From Lachnospiraceae bacterium (GTDB lineage: Bacteria; Bacillota; Clostridia; Lachnospirales; Lachnospiraceae), in NCBI GenBank assembly GCA_029053015.1, contig JAIDHX010000036.1:1-64000 (forward strand): a stretch of 64,000 nucleotides of DNA, given 5' to 3'. The translations under genes were made by a program, and so were the position numbers. Positions 24,650-33,449 of the stretch are shown in pieces. The notes below the pieces were generated by a model. It did no database searches and was not told the DNA's origin. It saw only the letters and a program-made list of their open reading frames with translations. Positions within the stretch are counted from its first letter, which is position 1; the number at the start of each line of letters is the position of its first letter.

Positions 24650-25444
24650 ATGAAAATTGGATTTATTGGATTGGGTAATATGGCAGGCGCCATGATTGGC
24701 GGTATGCTGAAAAAGGGACTTGTGGAACGGGGAGACATTATCGGTTCCGCAAAAACGCAGGCAACGCTGGAGCGATGCAGGGAGAAATACGGCATAGAGG
24801 TATCAAAGAGCAATGCGGAGACGGCTGCTGCCGTGGATATTCTCTTTCTGGCTGTAAAGCCGGTGTTTTTTCCGGAAGTGATTGCAGAAATCAAAGGGGC
24901 GGTCAGACCGGAAACCATGGTAATCAGCATTGCGGCGGGAAAGACGATGGCGTGGATAGAGGAGGCGTTCGGGCGGGAGATAAAGCTGGTGCGCTGTATG
25001 CCCAACACACCTGCACTTGTGCTGGAGGGCTGTACCGCCTATGTGCGGGGCAGTCTGGTTTCCGATGCGGAGATGGAAGCGGCAGAAAGGCTGCTTTCCG
25101 CTTTTGGCACGGTGTGGGAAGTTCCGGAGCATATGATGGATGCGGTAGTCGGTGTGAGCGGAAGTTCACCTGCGTATGTATTTATGTTTATCGAAGCGAT
25201 GGCGGATGCGGCGGTTCTTGCCGGAATGCCGCGAAAGCAGGCGTATGCCATGGCGGCGCAGTCCGTGCTTGGCAGCGCTAAAATGGTACTGGAAACCGGT
25301 ATGCATCCCGGTGAACTCAAGGACATGGTGTGCTCGCCGGGAGGTACCACCATTGAGGCGGTAAAAATGCTTGAAGAAGGCGGTATGCGCGCCACGGTTA
25401 TGGAGGCGATGGAAGCGTGCATCGAAAAATCAAAGAGGCTGTGA
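24650..25444 (+). CDS. proC: Pyrroline-5-carboxylate reductase
   Basis: Last step of proline synthesis: NAD(P)H-dependent reduction of pyrroline-5-carboxylate. The Rossmann start is IGFIGLGNMAGAM, followed by VRCMPNTPALVLEG. The all-helical dimer domain carries the family signature VVGVSGSSPAYVFMF and GMHPGELKDMVCSPGGTTI. It is 264 residues long. The ATG at 24650 is preferred to the one at 24638 because GGGAG sits between them with correct spacing. A hairpin terminator follows. Confidence 0.95.
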   Translation: MKIGFIGLGNMAGAMIGGMLKKGLVERGDIIGSAKTQATLERCREKYGIEVSKSNAETAAAVDILFLAVKPVFFPEVIAEIKGAVRPETMVISIAAGKTMAWIEEAFGREIKLVRCMPNTPALVLEGCTAYVRGSLVSDAEMEAAERLLSAFGTVWEVPEHMMDAVVGVSGSSPAYVFMFIEAMADAAVLAGMPRKQAYAMAAQSVLGSAKMVLETGMHPGELKDMVCSPGGTTIEAVKMLEEGGMRATVMEAMEACIEKSKRL

Positions 25445-25480
25445 CGAGAGTGTGAAACTTTTTTGTAAAATAGCATTTAG

Positions 25481-25528
25481 AAGGCGCTTCTGTGATAAAA
25501 TAAAAATCATAGAAGGGCCTTTTATTAT
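25481..25528 (+). terminator. Terminator after proC
   Basis: AAGGCGCTTCTGTGAT (25481-25496) pairs with ATCATAGAAGGGCCTT (25506-25521) with two mismatches, followed by TTTATT. Confidence 0.55.
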
Positions 25529-25654
25529 GGCAAGACAAAAGAAAAATTGCTTGTCGACCTATGCATCCCGTACGAAATACAGCATTTTGTGAGCGAGCTG
25601 CCAACGGCTGGTAACCTCCACATTAAATCCACAAAAAGGGATTATAATATAGTC

Positions 25655-26329
25655 ATGAAAAGAATATTGATTGTTGAAGATGAATTGGATATCCGAGAGC
25701 TTTTGACTAATTATCTGACGCACGAGGGCTGTGAAGTAAGCACCGCGGAGGATGGCGTAGAGGCGCTTTCTCTTTTTTCAGAGAAAGAGTTTGATCTTGT
25801 TGTGCTTGATATCATGATTCCGAAGATTGATGGATTTGGGGTATGCGAAGTAATCAAAAAACAATCTAATACGCCGGTTGTATTTTTGTCAGCCTTAAAT
25901 GACGACGATTCCCAGATCAAGGGCTATGATCTGATGGCGGATGATTATGTGACAAAGCCGTTTTCAATGCCTGTATTTCTGCGTAAGGTCAATGCACTGT
26001 TAAGAAGAAAAGAAAGTGTACAAAGCAGATGGGATGCACTGCTTACTTGCGAAGATATTGTGATTAACACGGACACGATGGAGGTTTTGATTTGCGGAAG
26101 GAATATTGAGCTTACCACACGCGAGTTTGATATCTTGCATACGCTCACGAAGCATCCCGGCCGGGTATACACGAGAGAACTTCTTCTTGATCTCTTGTGG
26201 GATTATGATACTTTGGTTGATGAAAGAATTGTGGACAGTCATATCAAGAATCTTCGTCACAAAATGGGTGGAGAATATATTGAAACAGTGAGAGGCAGGG
26301 GATATCGAATTGCGAAGAAAGATATTTAA
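25655..26329 (+). CDS. OmpR/PhoB-type response regulator
   Basis: Two-component regulator of 224 residues. The receiver domain has acidic pocket VEDE (residues 6-9), phosphorylation site D52 in VVLDIMI, and K at about 101 in VTKPF. The winged-helix DNA-binding domain spans residues about 130-224, ending in the usual MGGEYIETVRGRGYRI. The ATG at 25655 matches the family start (MKRILIVEDE); a TATAAT lies only seven bases upstream, which would make a leaderless mRNA, so the promoter is uncertain. The sensor kinase overlaps its end by 20 bases. The pair probably controls the esterase-like lipoprotein gene that follows. Confidence 0.93.
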   Translation: MKRILIVEDELDIRELLTNYLTHEGCEVSTAEDGVEALSLFSEKEFDLVVLDIMIPKIDGFGVCEVIKKQSNTPVVFLSALNDDDSQIKGYDLMADDYVTKPFSMPVFLRKVNALLRRKESVQSRWDALLTCEDIVINTDTMEVLICGRNIELTTREFDILHTLTKHPGRVYTRELLLDLLWDYDTLVDERIVDSHIKNLRHKMGGEYIETVRGRGYRIAKKDI

Positions 26330-27698
26330 CAGAATATCATTCAAAGTATTTGTTATATCATTTATTGTGCAGGTCTTATCGAGCCTGTTTATTTGCTTTG
26401 CACTCTACAAACAAACCCCGCTGTCTTATTACTCTTATGAAACGGAACTGAAGGAACTGGTTGAGAAGCTTGCCAGGGTAGATACGGATGAAGGTGGGAA
26501 AATGATAGATGACTTTATCCAAAGGAGCGGTCTCGATATACTTCTATTGGATGGAGATAAATATATATCAGGTAATATTGCGATTATTACGACAATATCA
26601 TCCTATACTTTAAAAACGGACAAAGAGATGGAAGAACTACTCATACGGGATGATTATCAATCGATGGGAACTTATGCATTTAAATTTGAAGATAATAACA
26701 AACGCTATATTCTCATGTATTATATTTTTCGTAGGCAAGAGAATCTGTTTCCGCAGGCTGTAAGAGACAGCGTACCGTTCATGATCATTGTCATTTTGGT
26801 AATTTCTTTAGCGTGTTCATTGATTTACACAAGGCTGTTTGCCTATCCTGTCAAGCGATTAAGCAGGGCTTCCAAATCCATGGCACAGTTGGATTTCAAT
26901 ATAAAATGTGATATATCCAGAGGCGATGAAATTGGAGATCTTGCGCGCGACTTAAATGCCATGTCTGCAACGCTGGAACAGAAGATTAGAGAACTTGAAA
27001 CAGAGATAAGCAAAGTAAAAGAGCTTGAGAGCCAGAGAAGAATGTTTTTTACGGCAGCATCACATGAATTGAAAACGCCGGTTACCGTACTTGAAGGGCA
27101 TATTCGAGGGATGATAGAGGGTGTCGGAGCCTATGCGGATCATGATACATATCTGTCTCGTTCGCTCCGAACGGTTAAGCGTATGGAAAGCCTTATTAAC
27201 GAGATTCTGACCGCATCCAAAATGCAGTCGGCAGATGATGTCGTAATGAATAAAGTGCATCTTGATGATTTACTGTCCGACAAGCTGAAAGATTTTGAAG
27301 ATATGTTTGTCGTGCGTAATATAAAGGTGCAGAAAGAAACTGAGAAAGATATTTTTTTTCATGGTAATAGGGAACTTACTGCGTTGGCAGTTGGTTCGTT
27401 TATCAGCAATGCGGTTTTTTACTCGACAGAAGGTTCCAAGATTGTGATCTCTTCATGCGTGGAAGGTTCCAAGGTTGAGATAACGGTTCGTAATACAGAT
27501 GCTCAAATTGATGAGGAAGACCTGCCGCATTTGTTTGAACCATTCTATAGGGCTGATTCTTCGCATAACAGGAAAAACGGCGGGAGCGGTCTCGGACTTT
27601 ATATCGCGAAATTGATCATAACTAAGCAAAACGGTGATTGTGTCATTCGTAATACTGACGGTGGCGTCGTAGCGGAAATACGACTTCCTTTGGCATGA
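26310..27698 (+). CDS. Membrane sensor histidine kinase
   Basis: Partner of the regulator just upstream, 462 residues from a TTG start at 26310 that overlaps it; AGGCAGGGGATATCG gives a ribosome site. One membrane segment near residues 9-30 and another near 155-180 bracket an extracytoplasmic sensor domain of about 125 residues. HAMP, HisKA with H252 in ASHELKTPVT, and an HATPase domain with N-box FISNAVFYST and G-box GGSGLGLYIAK follow. The signal sensed is unknown. Base composition is lower in G+C than the proC side. Confidence 0.92.
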   Translation: MRRKIFNRISFKVFVISFIVQVLSSLFICFALYKQTPLSYYSYETELKELVEKLARVDTDEGGKMIDDFIQRSGLDILLLDGDKYISGNIAIITTISSYTLKTDKEMEELLIRDDYQSMGTYAFKFEDNNKRYILMYYIFRRQENLFPQAVRDSVPFMIIVILVISLACSLIYTRLFAYPVKRLSRASKSMAQLDFNIKCDISRGDEIGDLARDLNAMSATLEQKIRELETEISKVKELESQRRMFFTAASHELKTPVTVLEGHIRGMIEGVGAYADHDTYLSRSLRTVKRMESLINEILTASKMQSADDVVMNKVHLDDLLSDKLKDFEDMFVVRNIKVQKETEKDIFFHGNRELTALAVGSFISNAVFYSTEGSKIVISSCVEGSKVEITVRNTDAQIDEEDLPHLFEPFYRADSSHNRKNGGSGLGLYIAKLIITKQNGDCVIRNTDGGVVAEIRLPLA

Positions 27699-27729
27699 AT
27701 TCTCCATATGAAATTCATATTGCATTCCT

Positions 27730-27758
27730 TTGTGGTTCATATAAAGCAGTTATATTGT
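27730..27758 (+). promoter_or_regulatory. Possible promoter of the esterase lipoprotein
   Basis: -35 TTGTGG (27730-27735), 17-base spacer, -10 TATTGT (27753-27758). Moderate match only. Confidence 0.35.
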
Positions 27759-27820
27759 TCTTGTAAATAATCATGCCGGGTGTGTTTTCTGCCCGACGAT
27801 GCAAGGAGGATGATGTAACT

Positions 27821-29398
27821 GTGAAAAGGAAAAGTGTAATAAAAAGGAATGTGATTGTGTTCTTGCTGATTTCGTTATTGTTTGGTCTGGAAGCATGCGG
27901 AGGTACAAACACGTCTGAAAAGAATTCATCAACGGTAACGGAAAGTCATGTGCTGGTGAATAAGATGAGCGATGCGGAATTCGCTTCCGTTAAGCAGACG
28001 GAGTTTCAATTACTTGACGCCCCTTGGGCGGAGGAAAAGTACGGGAATCTTCCCGAAGCTCCGGTGGATGGTTTTTATGATGATATCATATATGGGTTTA
28101 AAACGAAAGAAGAGTTGATCAAGGAGGCTGAAGAGGAACAGAAAGAAGGCGTTGATACGGCATCGCTGCTTCGTGAGTATCATGCATTGCCTGACGGATA
28201 TAAAAAAATATGTGGGGTAATTGTGGAAGGACGGTTTTACTTCTCGTTTTTTCCGGAGGTTGATTATGATGGCAGTAAAGGTGAAACCTACGCGCTTTTC
28301 TATAATGCAGATACCAATGAACAGAGGATAGATCATCTTGAATTTGCAGATTTTGACGAGTTCAAAGAGGTTCTGCGAAAAGATATTGATGATCGTTTGA
28401 AGGACGGTCTGATTGACGAGGAACATGCCGACACAACATACAATGATATCATTGCCTTATATAAAGCGGTGATTGCGGAGAAGGCCATCGGTATCTCTTC
28501 GGATGCTTTTGAACAATGCCTTGATTTCTACTATGAGCATGCGGGTGAACTTATGGTGCTGGAGGATGCGGCATATGCATGGGAGATGGATAAAACTGCG
28601 GTTGAGGCAATCGCTGATCATGTGAAGGAATATCATTTTTTTGATGACGAGCTTCATATGGGATTTGCGGTGCATGTGGTAACACCGCCGGATTATGATT
28701 CAGCGAAGGCTTATCCTGCGCTTGTGCTTACAGATGCGGTTTGGCGGTTTAATGATGTTGCAAAGTTGTGGACTGAGATGGAGAACGGAAAAGCAAATCC
28801 GTATGTTATGATAACTGTCGGATTTGAGTATGATATGGATAGTTGGAGTAACGATAACAGAGCGGAGATTTTCTGCAGGAATAAAAAAGAATTTTTGGAT
28901 TTCTTAACTGACAATATGATGCCTTATCTTGCAGATGAATACAGCTTGGATTTTGAAGAATCTGTTTTATTCGGTCATTCTCAGGGAGGTGTGTTTGCTC
29001 ATTATGCAGCATTCAATTCAGATCTCTATGAGAATCAGCCTTTTGGAAAATACATCATCGGTAGTCCGACGTTCTGGACACCGTATTTTACTGATCAACC
29101 GGACTTCGATGCATATAAGAACGATTATGGCTATTTTGAGCGTAGAAGTACCATGAATAAGGAATTGTATCTAACAGGCGGAGATGACGAGGACAAGGAT
29201 TATGAGGAGTATTACGGAGTGAATGATTCTACACTGGAGGGACTCTTGCACTTGAAGGAGAGACTGGACAGTCATGGTATCACATCATATTTCTATAAGA
29301 TTTACGACAGCAATCATTATATGTATATTCCGGAGATGTTGATTGACTTTACGGAAGAAAAACTGATTCCGAATAGTTCGGATGCAGATATGTCATAG
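27821..29398 (+). CDS. Lipoprotein with esterase D-type alpha/beta hydrolase domain
   Basis: 525 residues from a GTG at 27821 preceded by GCAAGGAGGATGA. The N-terminus is a lipoprotein signal (RNVIVFLLISLLFGLEAC, with C the likely lipidated residue), so the protein is anchored outside the membrane. Residues about 30-260 are an acidic helical region of unknown role. The C-terminal half is an alpha/beta hydrolase of the esterase D (feruloyl, enterochelin esterase) type: nucleophile S387 in GHSQGG, and a likely catalytic histidine in IYDSNHYMYIP. Substrates of this family include acylated sugars and siderophore esters. Position after the two-component pair suggests it is a target. Confidence 0.75.
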   Translation: MKRKSVIKRNVIVFLLISLLFGLEACGGTNTSEKNSSTVTESHVLVNKMSDAEFASVKQTEFQLLDAPWAEEKYGNLPEAPVDGFYDDIIYGFKTKEELIKEAEEEQKEGVDTASLLREYHALPDGYKKICGVIVEGRFYFSFFPEVDYDGSKGETYALFYNADTNEQRIDHLEFADFDEFKEVLRKDIDDRLKDGLIDEEHADTTYNDIIALYKAVIAEKAIGISSDAFEQCLDFYYEHAGELMVLEDAAYAWEMDKTAVEAIADHVKEYHFFDDELHMGFAVHVVTPPDYDSAKAYPALVLTDAVWRFNDVAKLWTEMENGKANPYVMITVGFEYDMDSWSNDNRAEIFCRNKKEFLDFLTDNMMPYLADEYSLDFEESVLFGHSQGGVFAHYAAFNSDLYENQPFGKYIIGSPTFWTPYFTDQPDFDAYKNDYGYFERRSTMNKELYLTGGDDEDKDYEEYYGVNDSTLEGLLHLKERLDSHGITSYFYKIYDSNHYMYIPEMLIDFTEEKLIPNSSDADMS

Positions 29399-29481
29399 AA
29401 AAAAAGAACTATAAAACAGTTCTTTGTACTTTGAAAATTACATGACAAACAGAGAATTGTCTGTATCAAAAATCCCAAAAC

Positions 29482-29510
29482 TTGACAAAATACGAATCCT
29501 CTGTTATCAT
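29482..29510 (+). promoter_or_regulatory. Sigma-A-like promoter of the SleB hydrolase gene
   Basis: -35 TTGACA (29482-29487), exactly 17 bases, -10 TATCAT (29505-29510). Predicted start near 29517, at the edge of a tandem 20-bp repeat. Confidence 0.7.
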
Positions 29511-29516
29511 TACTTT

Positions 29517-29556
29517 TGTAATAAATGTAATAAAATTGTAATAAATGTAATGAAAT
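29517..29556. repeat. Two tandem 20-bp repeats at the transcription start
   Basis: TGTAATAAATGTAATAAAAT (29517-29536) is repeated at once with one change (29537-29556). Each copy contains TGTAAT twice. The position just after the -10 box suggests a protein-binding site or an mRNA leader element rather than coding sequence. Confidence 0.6.
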
Positions 29557-29617
29557 CGGTATATCCTTATAATAATCAGGACACACTGATATCAATTTGC
29601 ATTTGGAGGTAAAGAAA

Positions 29618-30697
29618 ATGGCAAGAGGCAGAAGGCTGCCTGCATTGTTTATCGCGCTGGTTATGGCGGTGGTGGTTTTTTACAATACAGGCATGATTGC
29701 GGAAGCTGGCACCGTGAGAAATTACCTGAACGATTTTAACGGAGGGGCATCGGCGATTTTAGACCCGGGTGCTACGAATGCATTAGAAATCATAAATGCC
29801 AAGGCGCAGGAGTGGAACATAGATTTGACTGCTACGGCAAAGGAAGAAGAATCCACACTGGTTATGGCAAATGTCAGCAACGCATTAAATGTCCGCGCAG
29901 AGCCGAGTACAGATGCAGAGAAGGTTGGAAAGCTGTATAAAGACTGCGGCGGCACTATTTTGGAGAGAGAGAATGGATGGACACTTCTTCAGTCGGGAGA
30001 TGTTATAGGCTGGGCAAGTGACGAGTACCTCTTATTTGGCGAGGATGCAGAGACGCTTGCAGCCAGCGTCGGCGTGACGGTTGCGCACATTAACGACGGG
30101 CTGAAGGTGAGAAAAGAACCCAGTCTGGAGGCGGGCGTGTACGGCGTGCTGCCCAAGGGCGACGAGGTAGAAGTGCTTTATGTCGGCGAGGACGGCTGGG
30201 CATGTATCGATTATGAGGGTTCGGATGGATATGTTTCCACGGACTATATCACAATTGAGTTTAAGCTTGACGCAGGCGAAACCATGGAGGCAATCAAGGA
30301 GCGCGAAGCTGCGGAGGCGGAGGCAAAACGCCATGTAAATTACGGCCAGTATACCACCGACGCAGACACCACCCTGCTTTTAGCAGCGCTGATTCAGTGC
30401 GAGGCGGGCGGCGAGTCCTACGAGGGACAGCTCGCGGTGGGCGCGGTTGTTATGAACCGTGTGCGGAGCGCTGCATATCCCGATACGATCCACGGTGTTA
30501 TCTATGCTTCGGGACAGTTTACTCCCGCGCAGAGTGGTAAGGTCAACAGGGTGCTGGAATCAGGAAGAATCAGCCAGAGCTGTATTGACGCGGCGACGGA
30601 GGCGATTTCCGGTGTATCCAACGTAGGAGACCTGACGCATTTCAGGCGTAACAACGGGCGTGAAGGACTTGTAATCGGCAATCATGTATTCTATTAA
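29618..30697 (+). CDS. SH3-domain cell wall hydrolase (SleB family)
   Basis: Secreted peptidoglycan hydrolase of 359 residues. A signal peptide or membrane anchor covers residues 8-28, two bacterial SH3 domains (VSNALNVRAEPSTDAEKVG and DGLKVRKEPSLEAGVYG) bind the wall, and a short helical linker follows. A SleB domain fills residues about 235-359: CEAGGESYEGQLAVGAVVMN with the catalytic glutamate, then RRNNGREGLVIGNHVFY. SleB-type enzymes are lytic or N-acetylmuramidase-like in spores, but the same domain occurs in vegetative wall remodelling. GGAGGT precedes the ATG. It has its own promoter and a strong terminator. Confidence 0.9.
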   Translation: MARGRRLPALFIALVMAVVVFYNTGMIAEAGTVRNYLNDFNGGASAILDPGATNALEIINAKAQEWNIDLTATAKEEESTLVMANVSNALNVRAEPSTDAEKVGKLYKDCGGTILERENGWTLLQSGDVIGWASDEYLLFGEDAETLAASVGVTVAHINDGLKVRKEPSLEAGVYGVLPKGDEVEVLYVGEDGWACIDYEGSDGYVSTDYITIEFKLDAGETMEAIKEREAAEAEAKRHVNYGQYTTDADTTLLLAALIQCEAGGESYEGQLAVGAVVMNRVRSAAYPDTIHGVIYASGQFTPAQSGKVNRVLESGRISQSCIDAATEAISGVSNVGDLTHFRRNNGREGLVIGNHVFY

Positions 30698-30701
30698 AGC
30701 A

Positions 30702-30730
30702 AAGGGGACGGCACAGCGCCGTCCCCTTTT
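30702..30730 (+). terminator. Terminator of the SleB hydrolase gene
   Basis: Perfect 11-bp stem AAGGGGACGGC/GCCGTCCCCTT with a five-base loop and trailing TT(TT). Confidence 0.9.
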
Positions 30731-30780
30731 ATCGTGCGGGAATTGCAAATATAATTTTGGATATAATGCAAATAAAATGG

Positions 30781-30809
30781 TTGCCGCGCGGGGAGAGCTG
30801 TAGTAAGAT
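30781..30809 (+). promoter_or_regulatory. Promoter of the nfeD/SPFH pair
   Basis: -35 TTGCCG (30781-30786), 17-base spacer, -10 TAAGAT (30804-30809). Confidence 0.5.
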
Positions 30810-30853
30810 AAAGGTATATAAAAATGGAAAATTTTAAGAAAGGGGGCAGTTAG

Positions 30854-31312
30854 ATGTTTGACTTCAATCTACTTGAAAACATGCTGTTTGTATGGCTGGT
30901 ACTTTTGATTGTATTTATTGTCATCGAGCTTGTAACTATGGGATTGACTACCATCTGGTTTGCGGGAGGCGCTCTGCTTGCGGCAGCAGCGGCGGCAATG
31001 CATGCACCTTTGGTGATACAGGTTGCCTTGTTCCTGATAGTCTCTATACTGCTGCTGTTCTTTACCCGTCCGATAGCGGTCAGGTATTTTAATAAGGACC
31101 GTATTAAGACGAACGTGGAGAGTATGGTGGGCAGACAGGCGATTGTCATCAGCGAGATTGACAATCTGGAAGGAATCGGACAGGTAACGGTGGGCGGTCA
31201 GGAGTGGACAGCCCGGAGCATGGACGAAAGTCAGAAAATCGCAGTCGGCACAGTGGTGCTGGTGCGCGCGATTAGCGGCGTAAAACTGATTGTGGAGCCC
31301 AGACAAATGTAA
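30854..31312 (+). CDS. NfeD family membrane protein
   Basis: A 152-residue NfeD protein with two or three membrane helices in residues 5-72 and a C-terminal OB-fold (VGRQAIVISEIDNLEGIGQV ... VGTVVLVRAISGVKLIVEP). NfeD proteins pair with SPFH/stomatin proteins to organise membrane microdomains; the gene for such a partner follows. GAAAGGGGGCAG precedes the ATG. A small hairpin lies between the two genes. Confidence 0.9.
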   Translation: MFDFNLLENMLFVWLVLLIVFIVIELVTMGLTTIWFAGGALLAAAAAAMHAPLVIQVALFLIVSILLLFFTRPIAVRYFNKDRIKTNVESMVGRQAIVISEIDNLEGIGQVTVGGQEWTARSMDESQKIAVGTVVLVRAISGVKLIVEPRQM

Positions 31313-31321
31313 AAAGGAAAG

Positions 31322-31346
31322 ATAACTGCAATCATTTTGCAGTTAT
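31322..31346 (+). other. Intergenic hairpin between nfeD and the SPFH gene
   Basis: ATAACTGCA (31322-31330) and TGCAGTTAT (31338-31346) form a perfect nine-base stem with a seven-base loop. No T-run follows, so it is more likely an mRNA processing or stability element than a terminator. Confidence 0.4.
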
Positions 31347-31376
31347 GTAATAAAAGAAAGAGAGGAAACAAAACAA

Positions 31377-32294
31377 ATGGAATGGATTATTATTATTCTG
31401 ATTGTGCTGCTTTTAGTGATACTGATTTCCTGTATCAAGATTGTACCGCAGGCACAGGCTTATGTAGTGGAGCGTCTTGGCGCATATCAGGGAACATGGT
31501 CGGTAGGCCTTCATATTAAGGTGCCCTTCCTTGACAGAGTGGCAAGAAGAGTAAACTTAAAGGAACAGGTTGCGGACTTCCCGCCCCAGCCGGTTATCAC
31601 AAAGGATAACGTAACCATGAGAATTGACACGGTTGTATTTTATCAGATAACCGACCCCAGACTTTTTACTTACGGCGTGGAAAATCCCATGATGGCGATT
31701 GAAAACCTGACGGCAACCACCCTGCGTAATATCATCGGTGAGCTGGAACTGGATCAGACCCTTACCTCCCGTGAGACCATCAATACCAAGATGCGCGCTG
31801 CACTGGACATTGCGACCGACCCGTGGGGCATCAAGGTAAACCGTGTAGAGCTCAAGAATATCATTCCTCCCGCAGAGATTCAGAATGCGATGGAGAGACA
31901 GATGAAGGCAGAGCGTGAAAGACGTGAGGCCGTAACAAGAGCAGAAGGTGAAAAGAAAGCTAATATTCTGGTAGCAGAAGGTGAAAAGGAATCTGCAATC
32001 CTGCGTGCTGAGGCTGAGAAGCAGTCTGCAATCCTGCGTGCTGAAGCTGAAAAGGAAAAAATGATTCGCGAGGCAGAAGGTGAAGCTGAGGCTATCTTAA
32101 AGGTACAGCAGGCAAATGCCGACGGTATCAAGATGCTGAAAGAGGCCGGCGCCGACGAAGCGGTGCTTAAGATTAAGAGCCTGGAAGCGTTTGAAAAGGC
32201 AGCAGACGGAAAAGCAACCAAGATACTGCTTCCGGCAGATTTGCAGGGCATCGCATCTTTGGCGACTGCGTTCAGGGAAGTAAGCGATAAATAA
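31377..32294 (+). CDS. SPFH/stomatin-like protein (QmcA type)
   Basis: 305 residues. One N-terminal membrane anchor (IIIILIVLLLVILISCI) is followed by the SPFH domain (VPQAQAYVVERLGAYQGTW ... TRETINTKMRAALDIATDPWG). A long helix of repeated RAEAEKQSAILRAEAEKE segments is typical of stomatin oligomers. Residues about 205-235 hold near-identical repeats in DNA and protein. Such proteins form large rings in the membrane and act with NfeD partners in membrane fluidity, protease control or stress. GAAAGAGAGGAAAC precedes the ATG. Confidence 0.92.
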   Translation: MEWIIIILIVLLLVILISCIKIVPQAQAYVVERLGAYQGTWSVGLHIKVPFLDRVARRVNLKEQVADFPPQPVITKDNVTMRIDTVVFYQITDPRLFTYGVENPMMAIENLTATTLRNIIGELELDQTLTSRETINTKMRAALDIATDPWGIKVNRVELKNIIPPAEIQNAMERQMKAERERREAVTRAEGEKKANILVAEGEKESAILRAEAEKQSAILRAEAEKEKMIREAEGEAEAILKVQQANADGIKMLKEAGADEAVLKIKSLEAFEKAADGKATKILLPADLQGIASLATAFREVSDK

Positions 32295-32308
32295 TCCCGT
32301 ATTTCATT

Positions 32309-32345
32309 CACTCGGAGTCTGCCTGCGCGGATTCCGAGTGTTTAT
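32309..32345 (+). terminator. Terminator after the SPFH gene
   Basis: CACTCGGA (32309-32316) pairs with TCCGAGTG (32333-32340) and is extended by TC/GA; TTTATAT follows. Confidence 0.6.
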
Positions 32346-32415
32346 ATAGTTCCATATGGAAAAACCGGCGTTTGCAAATCAATTACCTGATAGTAAAAAA
32401 GGAGAGGAGAAGGCT

Positions 32416-33423
32416 ATGGATTTAAAAGGACGTGATTTTTTAAAGCTGTTGGATTTTACACCGGACGAGATTGAATATTTATTAAAGCTGGCAGGCGAAC
32501 TGAAGGAGAGCAAGAAAAAGGGCAAGCCATTAAGCGCCAGAACGCAGCCTCTGCTGAATACGCTTGCAGGAAAAAACGTGGCGCTTATCTTTGAAAAAAC
32601 AAGTACGCGCACACGCTGTGCTTTTGAGGTGGCAGCGCGCGATTTGGGAATAGGGACTACATATCTTGATTCCTCCGGCTCTCAGATTGGCAAAAAAGAG
32701 AGTATAGCTGACACGGCGCGGGTGCTTTCCGGTATGTATGACGGTATTGAGTACCGCGGCTTTGAACAGGATATTGTGGAAGAACTGGCAAAATATGCAG
32801 ATGTTCCGGTCTGGAACGGACTTACCAACGAATACCATCCTACTCAGATGCTGGCAGATTTGCTGACCATCAAGGAGCATTTCGGGCGTCTCAAGGGTAT
32901 TAAGCTGACCTACATGGGAGATGCGCGCTACAATACCGGCAATTCCCTGATGGTGGCATGTGCAAAGATGGGCATGCATTTTACCGCATGTACGGCAAAA
33001 GCATATTATCCTGACGCAAAGCTGGTGGAGAAATGTAAGGAGATTGCGCAGAAAACCGGTGCAAGCATCACCCTGACGAAGGATGTGGACGCGGGCACAA
33101 AGGATGTGGACGTGATTTACACGGACGTGTGGGTTTCCATGGGCGAACCGGAAGAGGTATGGGAGAGCCGTATCAAAGATCTGAAACCCTACAGGGTGGA
33201 CAGCAAGGTTATGCAAAATGCGGGAAGACATGCACTTTTTATGCATTGTCTGCCGGCGTTCCATGATTTAAAGACGACCATTGGAAAAGAGATGGGAGAA
33301 AAGTTTGGCATCACGGAGATGGAGGTGACGGACGAAGTGTTTGAGTCCGCGCAGTCCGTTGTATTTGAAGAGGCAGAAAACCGTATGCATACCATCAAGG
33401 CGGTTATGGTGGCGACGCTGTAA
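32416..33423 (+). CDS. argF: Ornithine carbamoyltransferase
   Basis: Forms citrulline from ornithine and carbamoyl phosphate in arginine synthesis, or the reverse in catabolism. The 335-residue chain shows the carbamoyl phosphate motif [12 protein letters not shown], the [12 protein letters not shown] motif, [12 protein letters not shown], and the ornithine motif MHCLPAFHD. Start at 32416 follows GGAGAGGAGAAGG. No other arginine gene is adjacent, so anabolic and catabolic roles (argF or arcB) cannot be told apart here; the carbamate-kinase-like gene 26 kb upstream may be related. Confidence 0.93.
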   Translation: MDLKGRDFLKLLDFTPDEIEYLLKLAGELKESKKKGKPLSARTQPLLNTLAGKNVALIFEKTSTRTRCAFEVAARDLGIGTTYLDSSGSQIGKKESIADTARVLSGMYDGIEYRGFEQDIVEELAKYADVPVWNGLTNEYHPTQMLADLLTIKEHFGRLKGIKLTYMGDARYNTGNSLMVACAKMGMHFTACTAKAYYPDAKLVEKCKEIAQKTGASITLTKDVDAGTKDVDVIYTDVWVSMGEPEEVWESRIKDLKPYRVDSKVMQNAGRHALFMHCLPAFHDLKTTIGKEMGEKFGITEMEVTDEVFESAQSVVFEEAENRMHTIKAVMVATL

Positions 33424-33449
33424 GAAATCAGAGGGTAAAGGGCATAGCT

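Noticed and set aside
25643..25648. TATAAT seven bases before the response regulator ATG, suggesting leaderless mRNA
   Set aside because: No -35 box at the right distance was found; leaderless starts are unusual in Firmicutes, so this is probably chance.
31880..32311. Long minus-strand open frame opposite the SPFH gene
   Set aside because: It is the shadow of the repetitive coiled-coil region of the SPFH gene; the composition is low complexity and there is no start site.
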